Assembly (NCBI RefSeq): GCF_000970305.1
Contig: NZ_CP009517.1
Coordinates: 2,542,001 to 2,606,000 of the forward strand
DNA: 64,000 nt
DNA from: Methanosarcina barkeri 3
Lineage (GTDB): Archaea; Halobacteriota; Methanosarcinia; Methanosarcinales; Methanosarcinaceae
Direction: 5' to 3'
Shown: positions 1 to 7,912 of the stretch, in pieces
How the letters are laid out: every line of letters starts with the position of its first letter
Numbering within the stretch: position 1 is the first letter of the stretch
Position numbers and translations under genes: made by a program
The notes under the pieces: model-generated
The model's input: only the letters and a program-made list of their open reading frames with translations
Database searches by the model: none
What the model was told of the DNA's origin: nothing

Positions 1-201
1 GCAGGAATGCCTGATCTTGCTGTGGCAATTGGAGAAGCTAGAGTTAAGGACGCTCTTGAAACCGATGCAGATATCCTCTCGAGTGCATGTCCCTTCTGTA
101 AGAGGAACCTCTCGGATGGTCGTGATTCTCTTAAAGCCGATATTGTTGTAGAGGACGTCATCGAGCTTGTTGCAGAGGCTCTGGGCCTTAGCACTACATA
201 A
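1..201 (+). CDS. C-terminal end of a CCG-domain Fe-S protein (HdrB/HdrD/GlpC-like), partial
   Basis: The frame is open from the first base, so the gene starts outside the window. The visible 66 codons end with CPFCKRNL, which matches the final CxxC of the cysteine-rich CCG domain of heterodisulfide-reductase-type subunits (HdrB, HdrD, GlpC). These domains bind a non-cubane Fe-S cluster or pass electrons to a disulfide or quinone-like acceptor. The partner subunit and substrate cannot be told from this fragment. It ends 107 bp before a DUF116 gene on the same strand, and geranylgeranyl-reductase-like flavoproteins follow further on. A redox link to those is possible but is only inferred. Confidence 0.65.
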   Translation, partial: AGMPDLAVAIGEARVKDALETDADILSSACPFCKRNLSDGRDSLKADIVVEDVIELVAEALGLSTT

Positions 202-307
202 GCGTGAAAATGAAGGCTGGATTTCCAGCTTTCTTATTCTTTTTTCTTTCTTTCTTTTTATTGTTATATAGCAAAACTTAAATATCGATACTTACCTCCC
301 CTTGAAC

Positions 308-943
308 ATGTATATTCCTTACGAATTTCTAGGAAAAATATTCACATATCTGGTTCTTTTTGCTCTTGCAGGAACAGGGATCGCTCTGCTCTTAGGGGCA
401 TATTCCTTTAAAAAACGCAGGATAATCTTTCCGGGGTTCGTGCTGTTTACTCTTTATCTTTTCTATTCTCCTTCAAAATTATTGTGCAGATTTTTTAGAA
501 TCAGGGAAAATCTTGTGGATGATATTCTTATAGATTTAAGAAATGCCTTAATGTTGGATCGCTTTGTTCACACAAAAAAGAACAGGGTTGTGTTCCTTCC
601 TCAGTGTATGAGACACCCGGAATGCAGGGCAAGGTGTGACCCCATTCATGGTTATGAATGCAAACGTTGTGGGAAATGTGATATTTCAAAGATATATGAG
701 GCTGCAGATAGGTACAATTTCAAGGTTTTTATAATTCCTGGAAGTAGCTTTGTAAAAAAAATCTTTAAAGAATACAGGCCTCAATCTTGCCTGGGTGTAG
801 CCTGTTACAATGAGCTTGCAGAAGATATGCAGGAAGTATCTTTTATCCCTGTTCAGGGCGTTCTTCTCCTTCGGGATGGTTGTTTCAATACCAAAGCTGA
901 TGTAGAAGAAATTATCCGAAAAATGGAGATGTGTAATGTATAG
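308..943 (+). CDS. DUF116 family membrane protein, first copy
   Basis: A protein of about 211 residues. Two hydrophobic segments occupy roughly residues 14-34 and 38-58, and a cytosolic domain follows. That domain has a dense cysteine cluster (CMRHPEC, CDP, CKRCGKC, about residues 100-128) and later cysteines in SCLGVAC and DGCFNT. This is the DUF116 (PF01976) layout; the family's biochemical role is unknown to me. The cysteines suggest metal or Fe-S binding. I prefer ATG at 308, but an in-frame TTG at 302 is possible; neither has a clear Shine-Dalgarno site. A TATA-like sequence near 262-270 suggests a short leader. The stop overlaps the start of the next DUF116 gene by 8 bp, so the two are probably translated together. 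Confidence 0.8.
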   Translation: MYIPYEFLGKIFTYLVLFALAGTGIALLLGAYSFKKRRIIFPGFVLFTLYLFYSPSKLLCRFFRIRENLVDDILIDLRNALMLDRFVHTKKNRVVFLPQCMRHPECRARCDPIHGYECKRCGKCDISKIYEAADRYNFKVFIIPGSSFVKKIFKEYRPQSCLGVACYNELAEDMQEVSFIPVQGVLLLRDGCFNTKADVEEIIRKMEMCNV

Positions 944-1565
944 TTTTATAGGAAAAGCTCTGCTTTTTACCATAACTTTTTCGATTTTAATCTCGATGTT
1001 TGCTCTCATAGTGAGTCGAATTAGCCTGAAAAAGAATGTATGGCTTGCAGGTTTCTTTTCAAATGTACTTGATTTTTTTTATTTGCCCATAAAATACTTT
1101 TTCTGTAAACTATCAGATCCACGAATCCTGGATAAGTGGATAGTATCTTTGAAGAACATAGCTAATGCCTCAGATTTCTCAAAAACTAAAAATCGCATAA
1201 TTATTGTTCCGCATTGTGTGCGTGCGTTAGATTGCCCTGCGTCGTCAACAGTCTTAGGAATTCAATGCCGGGACTGCGGGAAGTGCATTGTATCTCAATT
1301 AAGAAAAGATGCCAAAAAATATGGATACGACTTATATATAACTACCGGCTCTTCAGCTATTGCTAATATCCTTAAACATAAACCTGCAGATGGTATACTT
1401 GGAATAGCATGTGATTACGAAATAAACAAAGGAATGTGCGCTTTAAATGGGAAAAAAGTTGTGACTTATGGTGTCCCTCTGTTGAACGATGGTTGTTATA
1501 ATACGAAAGTGGACTATGAGAAAGTAATTGAAATGCTCGAATACTTTGACAAGAAGAAGATATAA
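936..1565 (+). CDS. DUF116 family membrane protein, second copy
   Basis: A protein of 209 residues, paralogous to the gene just upstream. It has an N-terminal hydrophobic segment (about residues 8-28), a cysteine cluster (CVRALDCPAS, CRDCGKC, about residues 92-117), and the same later motifs LGIACD and NDGCYNTK. Its ATG lies inside the last codons of the upstream gene (8-bp overlap), which points to translational coupling. Adjacent diverged duplicates suggest the two may act as a pair. Function unknown. Confidence 0.8.
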   Translation: MYSFIGKALLFTITFSILISMFALIVSRISLKKNVWLAGFFSNVLDFFYLPIKYFFCKLSDPRILDKWIVSLKNIANASDFSKTKNRIIIVPHCVRALDCPASSTVLGIQCRDCGKCIVSQLRKDAKKYGYDLYITTGSSAIANILKHKPADGILGIACDYEINKGMCALNGKKVVTYGVPLLNDGCYNTKVDYEKVIEMLEYFDKKKI

Positions 1566-2014
1566 CTAAAAACTTCTCTTATCGTTATGCAAGACTGTAA
1601 CCTTTTCAATTATTGGGATTTACTTACTTCTTTTTTATTAGTGGAATTTACTTACTTCTTTTTTATTAGTGGAATTTACTTACTTCTTTTTTATTATTGG
1701 GACTTACGCACTGATGTACAAAATCAACTTCAATAGCCATAATTGTTCAGTACTTGGTATAAGTGATGTAAGGATGAGTTTTCGATCAGAAGTACAGCTT
1801 CATTAGTTTACCGTATCTTGAATAATGGTTTTCTTTTTATATTTTTATATATAATGAAATTATCTACCAGGACCTGAGCATCTATCATGGCATGGTCACT
1901 CTTCTTTATTTAAAGATATTCCGAAAATGTTATCAATAAAAACATTGATTTTTCAAAAACAATGCAGACAATCGTTTATAATCATTTAGTCTGTTTATTT
2001 TTCCTTAACTTGGG
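1566..2014. repeat. Intergenic region with a three-copy 28-bp direct repeat
   Basis: About 450 bp between the DUF116 pair and the reductase genes. Three direct copies of a roughly 28-bp unit (core ACTTACTTCTTTTTTATTAG) occupy about 1617-1704. The rest is AT-rich with no convincing reading frame. A TATA-like TTTATAAT at about 1975-1982 may be the promoter of the next gene. Confidence 0.6.
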
Positions 2015-3145
2015 ATGCCTATGTATGACGTAATTATTGTCGGTGGTGGCCCTTCCGGTACTTCGGCCGGAAGAAGGGCAGGAAGACTTGGACTAAAAAC
2101 ACTGCTGCTTGAGAAAGAAAATTTTCCCAGATATAAGCCCTGCGGAGGTGGGCTTTCAGAGCATGCGATGTCTTATCTTGACTTCGAGCTTCCTCAAGAT
2201 ATTATTGAGTGGGAAGTTACAGGGGCAAAGGTTGTTTTCAAAGATCAATCAGTCAACGTACACAAGGATCATCGAGTATCTACGCTCGTATCCAGAGACG
2301 AATTTGACAATTTCCTTCTTGAAAAAGCAAAAGAAACAGAGATTGAGATTCATACCGGAGAAAAAGTTCTATGCTGCAGCGAAATGTCCGATTCTGTTAA
2401 AGTGGATACTAGTCAGGGGACATACCAGGCAAAGTTTGCAATAATCGCAGAAGGTGCCCAGGGATTTGTTAAGACCTGTGTGCGGCCCGTGGATAATAAA
2501 GAAGAATATGGAATTTGCCTTGTTACTGAAGTTCCTGCAGACGAAAGAGAAATTGAAAAACGCCTGGGAAAAACCGTTGAACTGCATTTTGGGGTTGTTG
2601 GTGGTGGATATGGCTGGATTTTCCCTCATAAAACCTATTATTCCGTTGGAATCGGCGGAGTTGTCAAGGACTTCCCTCATCCTAAAGAGTCAATGCTTAA
2701 CTTTCTTAAGGAAAATGGTTTTTTCGGAGAGTATAGACTTCACGGTCACAAAATTCCCTGGGGAGGAATTAAACGAAAAGTGATGGGTTCAAGGATTCTC
2801 CTAAGTGGAGATGCTGCCGGATTTGTAGACGCTTTTTCAGGTGAGGGACTTGCCTATGCGGTTCGTTCAGGGCAGATTGCGGCTGAGGTAATTGCAGGAA
2901 TTTGTCTGCAAGGCAAAAACCCTGCAGACCTGAACGAATATAAGGCTCTTTGTCAGGCAGAGTTTGGAACTCATCTTAAGTATTCCCTTATTTTTTCCAG
3001 ATTAATCCATAGTTTCCCGGAAAGGTCTTTCAAATTGCTTACAGGTAATAGAGAAATATTAGACAAATATCTTGAGGTTATGGATTTCAAGATTGATTAT
3101 AAGGATTACTTGCGCTGGGCCCTTTTGAACTTCAAACTCAGGTAA
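2015..3145 (+). CDS. Geranylgeranyl reductase family FAD-dependent oxidoreductase, copy 1
   Basis: A 376-residue flavoprotein of the geranylgeranyl reductase family. Visible landmarks are an N-terminal FAD Rossmann motif (VGGGPSGTSAG), the family's cysteine motif (YKPCGGGLS), GYGWIFP in the middle, and the second FAD motif GDAAGFVDAFSGEG near residue 267. Archaeal members reduce double bonds in the isoprenoid chains of membrane ether lipids or of menaquinone or methanophenazine, using reduced ferredoxin or a similar donor. The substrate of this copy cannot be read from sequence. ATG 2015 and ATG 2021 are both possible starts; homologues begin close to the MYD sequence. It is the first of three tandem paralogues, 17 bp upstream of the ATG of copy 2. 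Confidence 0.87.
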   Translation: MPMYDVIIVGGGPSGTSAGRRAGRLGLKTLLLEKENFPRYKPCGGGLSEHAMSYLDFELPQDIIEWEVTGAKVVFKDQSVNVHKDHRVSTLVSRDEFDNFLLEKAKETEIEIHTGEKVLCCSEMSDSVKVDTSQGTYQAKFAIIAEGAQGFVKTCVRPVDNKEEYGICLVTEVPADEREIEKRLGKTVELHFGVVGGGYGWIFPHKTYYSVGIGGVVKDFPHPKESMLNFLKENGFFGEYRLHGHKIPWGGIKRKVMGSRILLSGDAAGFVDAFSGEGLAYAVRSGQIAAEVIAGICLQGKNPADLNEYKALCQAEFGTHLKYSLIFSRLIHSFPERSFKLLTGNREILDKYLEVMDFKIDYKDYLRWALLNFKLR

Positions 3146-3148
3146 TCT

Positions 3149-3155
3149 CGAGGTG
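3149..3155 (+). promoter_or_regulatory. Shine-Dalgarno site deciding the start of reductase copy 2
   Basis: CGAGGTG lies about 8 bases before ATG 3163. It sits too close to the alternative TTG at 3157 to serve it, so 3163 is the preferred start. Confidence 0.5.
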
Positions 3156-3162
3156 TTTGGAT

Positions 3163-4287
3163 ATGTATGATTTAATAATAATTGGAGGAGGGCCTTCGGG
3201 AGCATCGGCTGGAAGAAGAGCAGGAAAGCTTGGCTTAAACACATTATTGCTTGAGAAAGACAAGTTTCCCAGATACAAACCCTGCGGAGGAGGACTTTCA
3301 ACACATGCTATTTCTTATCTTGACTTCGAGCTTCCTCAGGATATTATAGAGTGGAAAGTCACGGGCATAAGGGGTGTTTTCAAAAATAAAATGATTGAGG
3401 TAAACAAGGATCATAATATCTCTTTGCTGTTATCTCGAGCTGTTTTTGATGACTTCTTGCTCAAAAAGGCGGAAGAAACCGGAATTGAAATTCATACGGG
3501 AGAAAAGGTTCTGAGCTGTACGGAAAAACCTGAATTTGTGGAAGTAATTACAAAAGAACAAACTTATCAGGCAAAATTTGCTATTGTTGCGGAAGGGGCA
3601 CATGGACTCCTTAAAACCTGTGTTAGGCCTGCAGATACCAGGGAAGAGTACGGGATATCCGTAGTTACTGAAATTCCTGCTGAAGAAAGAGAAATTGAAG
3701 ATCGCCTGGGAAAAAACGTTGAACTGCAGTTAGGGGTTGCAAATGGCGGATACGGCTGGATTTTCCCTCATAAAACTTATTATTCCGTCGGAGTCTTCGG
3801 GACTGTCAAAGATTTTCCTCATCCTAAGGCTACAATGATTAAATTCCTGAAGAATAATGATTTTACCGGGAATTACAAATTGTCCGGGCATAAAATCCCT
3901 CTAGGTGGTATTAAAAGAAGAATTGTCGGTTCCAGAGTTCTCCTCGTTGGAGATGCTGCCGGATTTGTAGACGCTTTTTCAGGTGAAGGGTTAGCCTATG
4001 CCATTAGCTCAGGGCAGTTTGCTGCCAACGTGCTTGCTGAGATTTGTCAGCAGAGAGGAAAGCTAAAAGACCTTCATAAGTATAAATCTATTTGTCAGGC
4101 AGAGTTCGGAACTCATCTTAAGTATTCCCTTATTTTTTCCAGATTAATCCATAGTTTCCCGGAAAGGTCTTTTAAAATGTTTATAGATAATAAAGAGATT
4201 CTGGATAAGTATCTTGAGGTTGTGGATTTCGCAATTGATTATAAAGATTACCTTAGTTGGTCCCTCTTTAATTTCAAGCTCAGGTAA
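3163..4287 (+). CDS. Geranylgeranyl reductase family FAD-dependent oxidoreductase, copy 2
   Basis: A close paralogue of the preceding gene, about 374 residues, with the same landmarks: IGGGPSGASAG, YKPCGGGLS, GYGWIFP and GDAAGFVDAFSGEG. The sequence from about residue 325 to the end is almost identical to copy 1, including the stretch around HLKYSLIFSRLIHSFPERSF, so the duplication is fairly recent or has been homogenised by gene conversion. It probably shares a transcript with copy 1. Expected role is reduction of an isoprenoid double bond. Which lipid or quinone it acts on is unknown. Confidence 0.87.
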   Translation: MYDLIIIGGGPSGASAGRRAGKLGLNTLLLEKDKFPRYKPCGGGLSTHAISYLDFELPQDIIEWKVTGIRGVFKNKMIEVNKDHNISLLLSRAVFDDFLLKKAEETGIEIHTGEKVLSCTEKPEFVEVITKEQTYQAKFAIVAEGAHGLLKTCVRPADTREEYGISVVTEIPAEEREIEDRLGKNVELQLGVANGGYGWIFPHKTYYSVGVFGTVKDFPHPKATMIKFLKNNDFTGNYKLSGHKIPLGGIKRRIVGSRVLLVGDAAGFVDAFSGEGLAYAISSGQFAANVLAEICQQRGKLKDLHKYKSICQAEFGTHLKYSLIFSRLIHSFPERSFKMFIDNKEILDKYLEVVDFAIDYKDYLSWSLFNFKLR

Positions 4288-4421
4288 GCTAACTGAATTG
4301 ATTTTTTTGGACTCATTGCTATTTCCCCTATCTTTTTATCGCTCCAGCCTTAATATATTTTAAGGATAGATTACTCCTGTCTATATACAATTGCACTTAT
4401 TCCGTAAGCGGGTGTCTTAAC

Positions 4422-5597
4422 ATGTACGATTTGATCATAGTAGGAGGAGGACCTTCAGGAGCGTCGGCAGGAAGGACAGCTGGGAAAAGGGGACTTTTAA
4501 CCCTTTTAATCGAGAAAGAAAGTTTCCCAAGGTATAAACCCTGTGGAGGGGCTCTTTCTTCCTATGGTTTATCTTGTCTGGACTTCAAATTGCCTGAGTC
4601 CATAATCGAGAGAAACATTCCAAAGGTAAGGGCTTATTTCAGGGACCGGTTTGTAGAAGGAATGAACGACAATAACTTAGCCGTACTGGTTTCCAGAAAA
4701 GTCTTTGATAACTTTTTGCTTGAAAAAGCCAGAAAAACCGGAATTGAAGTTCATACCGGAGAAGAGGTTCTTGACTTAACTGAAAAAGAAGATTGCGTTG
4801 AAGTCCGAACTACGGATAATACCTATCTGGGGAGGTTCGTTCTTATTTCCGAAGGTTCAGGTGGGGCCCTTAAATACAAAGTAAGGCCGAGAGATAAAAA
4901 AACAGAACATAGGCTGGGACTGGTATCGGAAATTCCTGATGACGATAACGTAATAAGTAACCGGTTTCCAGGCACCATAGATATTCATTTCGGAGTTACA
5001 CAGGGAGGGTATGGCTGGATCTTTCCCCATGCTGGATATTATTCTGCAGGAATTGTAGGGACAGCTCAACATCTTGAGCACCCAAAAAAAGTACTGATGG
5101 ATTTTCTGAAGGAAAACGGGTTATCAGGGGAATTTCCGGTTCATTCCCATATTATCCCCAAAGGCGGGATTAAGAGAAAAATCCTCAATTCAAGGCTGCT
5201 TCTTAGCGGTGATGCTGCCGGATTTGTAGATGCTTTCACAGGAGAAGGCATTTCATATGCAATTCGATCAGGGCAGCTTGCTGCGGAGAGCGTTGCTGAC
5301 CTTGTAATGTACAGCCTGAAATTAAGCAGCCTTAAAGCCTACGAGTCCGGTTGCAGGCAGGAATTCGGAAATTATCTTGCCAGTTCTCTTAAGCTGGAGA
5401 AAATAATGTATCGTTTTCCTGAGACCTCTTTTAAACTGGCTGTTAACAACAGGGAGATTCTGGATAAGTACCTTGATGAGGTGGTAACCAACAGGAATTA
5501 TAAAGACTATGTCCGCTGGTTACTATTGAATTTCTGCCTGGCTGAACCTGTCTCCAGAATAAAATCTCTTACACTGGAAGGAAACGATAAGGACTGA
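4422..5597 (+). CDS. Geranylgeranyl reductase family FAD-dependent oxidoreductase, copy 3
   Basis: A third, more diverged paralogue of 391 residues. It keeps the FAD motif VGGGPSGASAG, the motif YKPCGGALS (third Gly replaced by Ala), GYGWIFP, and GDAAGFVDAFTGEG. The C-terminus is about 15 residues longer than in copies 1 and 2. A 134-bp gap separates it from copy 2 and contains a TATA-like element (AATATATTTT near 4350), so it may have its own promoter. Divergence from copies 1 and 2 suggests a different isoprenoid substrate; this is inference. Confidence 0.86.
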   Translation: MYDLIIVGGGPSGASAGRTAGKRGLLTLLIEKESFPRYKPCGGALSSYGLSCLDFKLPESIIERNIPKVRAYFRDRFVEGMNDNNLAVLVSRKVFDNFLLEKARKTGIEVHTGEEVLDLTEKEDCVEVRTTDNTYLGRFVLISEGSGGALKYKVRPRDKKTEHRLGLVSEIPDDDNVISNRFPGTIDIHFGVTQGGYGWIFPHAGYYSAGIVGTAQHLEHPKKVLMDFLKENGLSGEFPVHSHIIPKGGIKRKILNSRLLLSGDAAGFVDAFTGEGISYAIRSGQLAAESVADLVMYSLKLSSLKAYESGCRQEFGNYLASSLKLEKIMYRFPETSFKLAVNNREILDKYLDEVVTNRNYKDYVRWLLLNFCLAEPVSRIKSLTLEGNDKD

Positions 5598-5861
5598 CTT
5601 AGAAATAAAGGAAAAAATAGAGGCAAGTAAAGGAAAAAGAAGTAACAGGGAATCAAACACAGGAAAACGAAATAACGGAGATGCAAATAAACGAAAAAGA
5701 AATAACAAGAATCAAATACGGGAAAACGAAATAACAGGGAAGAAAATAAAGGAACGAAAATAACTGAAAAATAAATAAGTAAATGACAATCATAAATAAA
5801 GAACAAAGAAATCGAGATAAAAAAATAACAGGTAGAAAGAGGAAAAAAGAAAAGTAAGTTT
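5598..5861. repeat. Purine-rich degenerate repeat downstream of rnpB and the reductases
   Basis: About 260 bp of A-rich sequence with repeated variants of GAAATAACAGG and GGAAAACGAAATAAC. On the minus strand it is pyrimidine-rich, which suits transcription termination of the RNase P RNA gene. Open frames seen on the minus strand here are low-complexity and not credible genes. Confidence 0.5.
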
Positions 5862-6227
5862 ATGCGAGTGAGGCACGTAAGCTCCCTTCTGTTCCTGCAA
5901 AGATTTTCTGCCACTCATCAGTGGAGAAAATGGTCCAGAGGACTCTTGCAGTGACGGCATTCGGCTATGCGTTTCCAAAAACAACCGGGAGATTCCGGAA
6001 TTATCTTTTTCCCGATTTCCAACTTGCACCCACGAGGATTCGCCGTTTCATCCATTTGTCCTGAGACCTCAGCTTCCGCATCATCGCATTTTCAGGAAAT
6101 GGTTCTCGTTTCTGTGCCAGGGCCCGGGCTCTCGCCCGACATCCTTTACAGATGTTCGTGTATCCGGAGCGGTGGGGAGACTTTCCTCAGACCTGAAGGC
6201 CCGTCAGCCGTCCAGCCTCTCTCGCAT
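5862..6227 (-). ncRNA. rnpB: RNase P RNA, archaeal type
   Basis: Catalytic RNA of RNase P, which trims 5' leaders from precursor tRNAs. Read on the minus strand, the order of conserved regions matches archaeal type A RNase P RNA. GAGGAAAGTC (CR-I, 6188-6179) comes first, then CACAGAAACGAGAACC, then a segment containing GATGAAACGGCG and GGGTGCAAG (CR-II/III), and near the 3' end ACAGAAGGGAGCTTA (CR-IV/V, 5892-5878). The ends pair to form P1: GCGAGAGAGGC (6225-6215) with GCCTCACTCGC (5874-5864). Length of about 366 nt fits the class. The segment is visibly more GC-rich than its flanks. End points are set from P1 and are approximate by a few bases. Confidence 0.9.
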
Positions 6228-6245
6228 ATTACCTTCTGTGACCAC

Positions 6246-6256
6246 CATATATTTTT
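6246..6256 (-). promoter_or_regulatory. Probable TATA box of rnpB
   Basis: AAAATATATGG on the minus strand lies about 25 bases upstream of the inferred 5' end of RNase P RNA, the usual archaeal box A distance. Confidence 0.5.
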
Positions 6257-6292
6257 CTAATTATATATGTTTTTGGGGGTGCCTTACTGCAA

Positions 6293-6466
6293 GAGATTGA
6301 GAAGAGTTTTGAGATTGAGAAGAGTTTTGAGATTGAGAAGAGTTTTGAGATTGAGAAGAGTTTTGAGTTAAGAAGAGTTTTGAGTTAAGAAGAGTTTTGA
6401 GTTAAGAAGAGTTTTGAGTTAAGAAGAGTTTTGAGTTAAGAAGAGTTTTGAGTTAAGAAGAGTTTT
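6293..6466. repeat. Tandem repeat, four 18-bp units then six 17-bp units
   Basis: Four copies of GAGATTGAGAAGAGTTTT (6293-6364) pass directly into six copies of the shortened unit GAGTTAAGAAGAGTTTT (6365-6466). The array is noncoding and lies between the rnpB promoter and the MMP9 gene. The abrupt switch in unit length suggests that a variant unit was itself amplified. Confidence 0.9.
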
Positions 6467-6587
6467 GAGATTGAAATGGATTTTACTATGAAGAAAAGTT
6501 TTTCTACTGGAACGATATAATACTTTTATAATATTACCATGTTTTATTTTCCTTTCCGGGCAATTAAAGATATGCCCTTTCCTTATA

Positions 6588-6597
6588 GTTTATATAA
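6588..6597 (+). promoter_or_regulatory. Possible promoter of the MMP9-DmrX cluster
   Basis: TTTATATAAA is a good archaeal box A sequence. A second AT element (TTAATATATATG) lies near 6627-6638. Either could direct a transcript with a leader of over 100 nt before ATG 6773. Confidence 0.35.
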
Positions 6598-6772
6598 ATT
6601 TTATGTGTTTAGGTTGCGTCCAAATATTAATATATATGCATTATAATTCGTAAGTTATGGATGGACTTTTTCCATCTTCAAGGCTTGTCCGAAAAAAGCT
6701 TATTGATACTTTAATCTCGGGCAGCGGCTATAATTTGTGTCGATTTGCAGTCTTATTTTCAAGAGGTTAAAC

Positions 6773-7912
6773 ATGAGTGATTGTCTGTTCGATTTGCATA
6801 TTGGATATGTTCGTTTTAAAAACCCGATTGCATTGGCGCCTATGGCAGGAATTGTCGATAGTGCTTTTGCCAACCAGTATGCAAGCAATGCCGGGCTGGT
6901 AGTTCTTGGAGCCTTCAATCTGGATAAGGCTTCAATAGCTGTTGCTTCAGCCCTCGTAGCCCGGGGTAGAAAAGAGTTCATTTCCGATGAACCTATGGAG
7001 CTTATAAAAAAGGAAATCAAGGCAGTAACATCCGGAAGTGCCGTAGCTGTAAATGTCAGGAGTACTACGCTTGACCCCCTTATTGAAGCTGCAAAAATTG
7101 TCAAAGAAGAAGGAGCAATCCTTGAGTTAAACGCTCACTGCAGGCAGCCCGAAATGCTCGAAGCCGGGCTGGGAGAAGCTCTTCTCCATGATCTTCCAAG
7201 GCTTTCGGCGTGGATCAGAGCGATAAAGGAAACCGGAGTTGTGCTTTCAGTAAAAGTAAGAGCAAATGTGGTTGATGATATCGAACTTGCAAGGCTTATC
7301 GATAAGGCAGGTGCGGATATTATACATGTTGATGCCGGAACTGAAGGCTTCGGTACCGATCTTGATGCAATCCTTAGTTACAGGGACGCTACAAGGCTCT
7401 TCCTTATCGGAAATAATTCGGTCAAAGACTTTGAGACCGCAAAAGAGATGTTTACCCGAGGAGCCGATATGGTCTCTGCTGCCAGAGGAGTCCTTGAAAA
7501 TTCCGGGCTTATACAGGAACTGGTAGAAAACGTTACTTCTTACCAGCAGTCAATAGGCTGGTACAATGCTCCCAAGCACGTTTGCAGCGACGGGGACTTC
7601 AGGGGGTTAGCTTTCTGCTGCCTGCCTGTAAAACCCTGTCCTGTACATGAAAAGTTCCGAAAACTGGGATATACGGCAGAAGAGTTCGCCAGGACAAAAC
7701 TTGACTTTGCTAAAGGTACAATGCTGGAGTATGGAGAAGACACATGCTTCGGAAGTCTTGTCTGGTGTTGTAAAATCACCAAGCCCTGCTGGATCAGAGA
7801 TGGAGTGTTAAACACAATTGAGCTCTCTGATGCGGAATACATGAAGCTTAAAAAGCAACTGGCAAATTACGTACTGGATCATGCCAGAATTCCGGTAAAT
7901 GAATCCCATTAA
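6773..7912 (+). CDS. Methanogenesis marker protein 9 (TIM-barrel, Cys-rich C-terminus)
   Basis: A protein of about 379 residues. The first 250 residues resemble the FMN-binding TIM barrels of dihydroorotate dehydrogenase and dihydrouridine synthase (NPIALAPMAGIVDSAF; VKVRANVVDDIELARLI; LIGNNSVKD; GADMVSAARG). The C-terminal 120 residues carry cysteine clusters (FCCLPVKPC and CFGSLVWCCKITKPC), a combination typical of the methanogenesis marker 9 family found in methanogens. The reaction is not known to me; a redox role with flavin and a metal or Fe-S centre is inferred. ATG 6773 is preferred because AGAGG sits 6 bases upstream; a GTG at 6737 would add 12 residues. The stop overlaps the next gene by 14 bp, so this is an operon. 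Confidence 0.8.
   Translation: MSDCLFDLHIGYVRFKNPIALAPMAGIVDSAFANQYASNAGLVVLGAFNLDKASIAVASALVARGRKEFISDEPMELIKKEIKAVTSGSAVAVNVRSTTLDPLIEAAKIVKEEGAILELNAHCRQPEMLEAGLGEALLHDLPRLSAWIRAIKETGVVLSVKVRANVVDDIELARLIDKAGADIIHVDAGTEGFGTDLDAILSYRDATRLFLIGNNSVKDFETAKEMFTRGADMVSAARGVLENSGLIQELVENVTSYQQSIGWYNAPKHVCSDGDFRGLAFCCLPVKPCPVHEKFRKLGYTAEEFARTKLDFAKGTMLEYGEDTCFGSLVWCCKITKPCWIRDGVLNTIELSDAEYMKLKKQLANYVLDHARIPVNESH

Noticed and set aside
5507-5914. Minus-strand 135-residue membrane protein
   Set aside because: The hydrophobic composition comes from purine-rich repeats read on the other strand; it overlaps the reductase gene and rnpB.
5967-6260. 97-residue plus-strand protein
   Set aside because: It lies antisense to the RNase P RNA gene and has no protein-like features.
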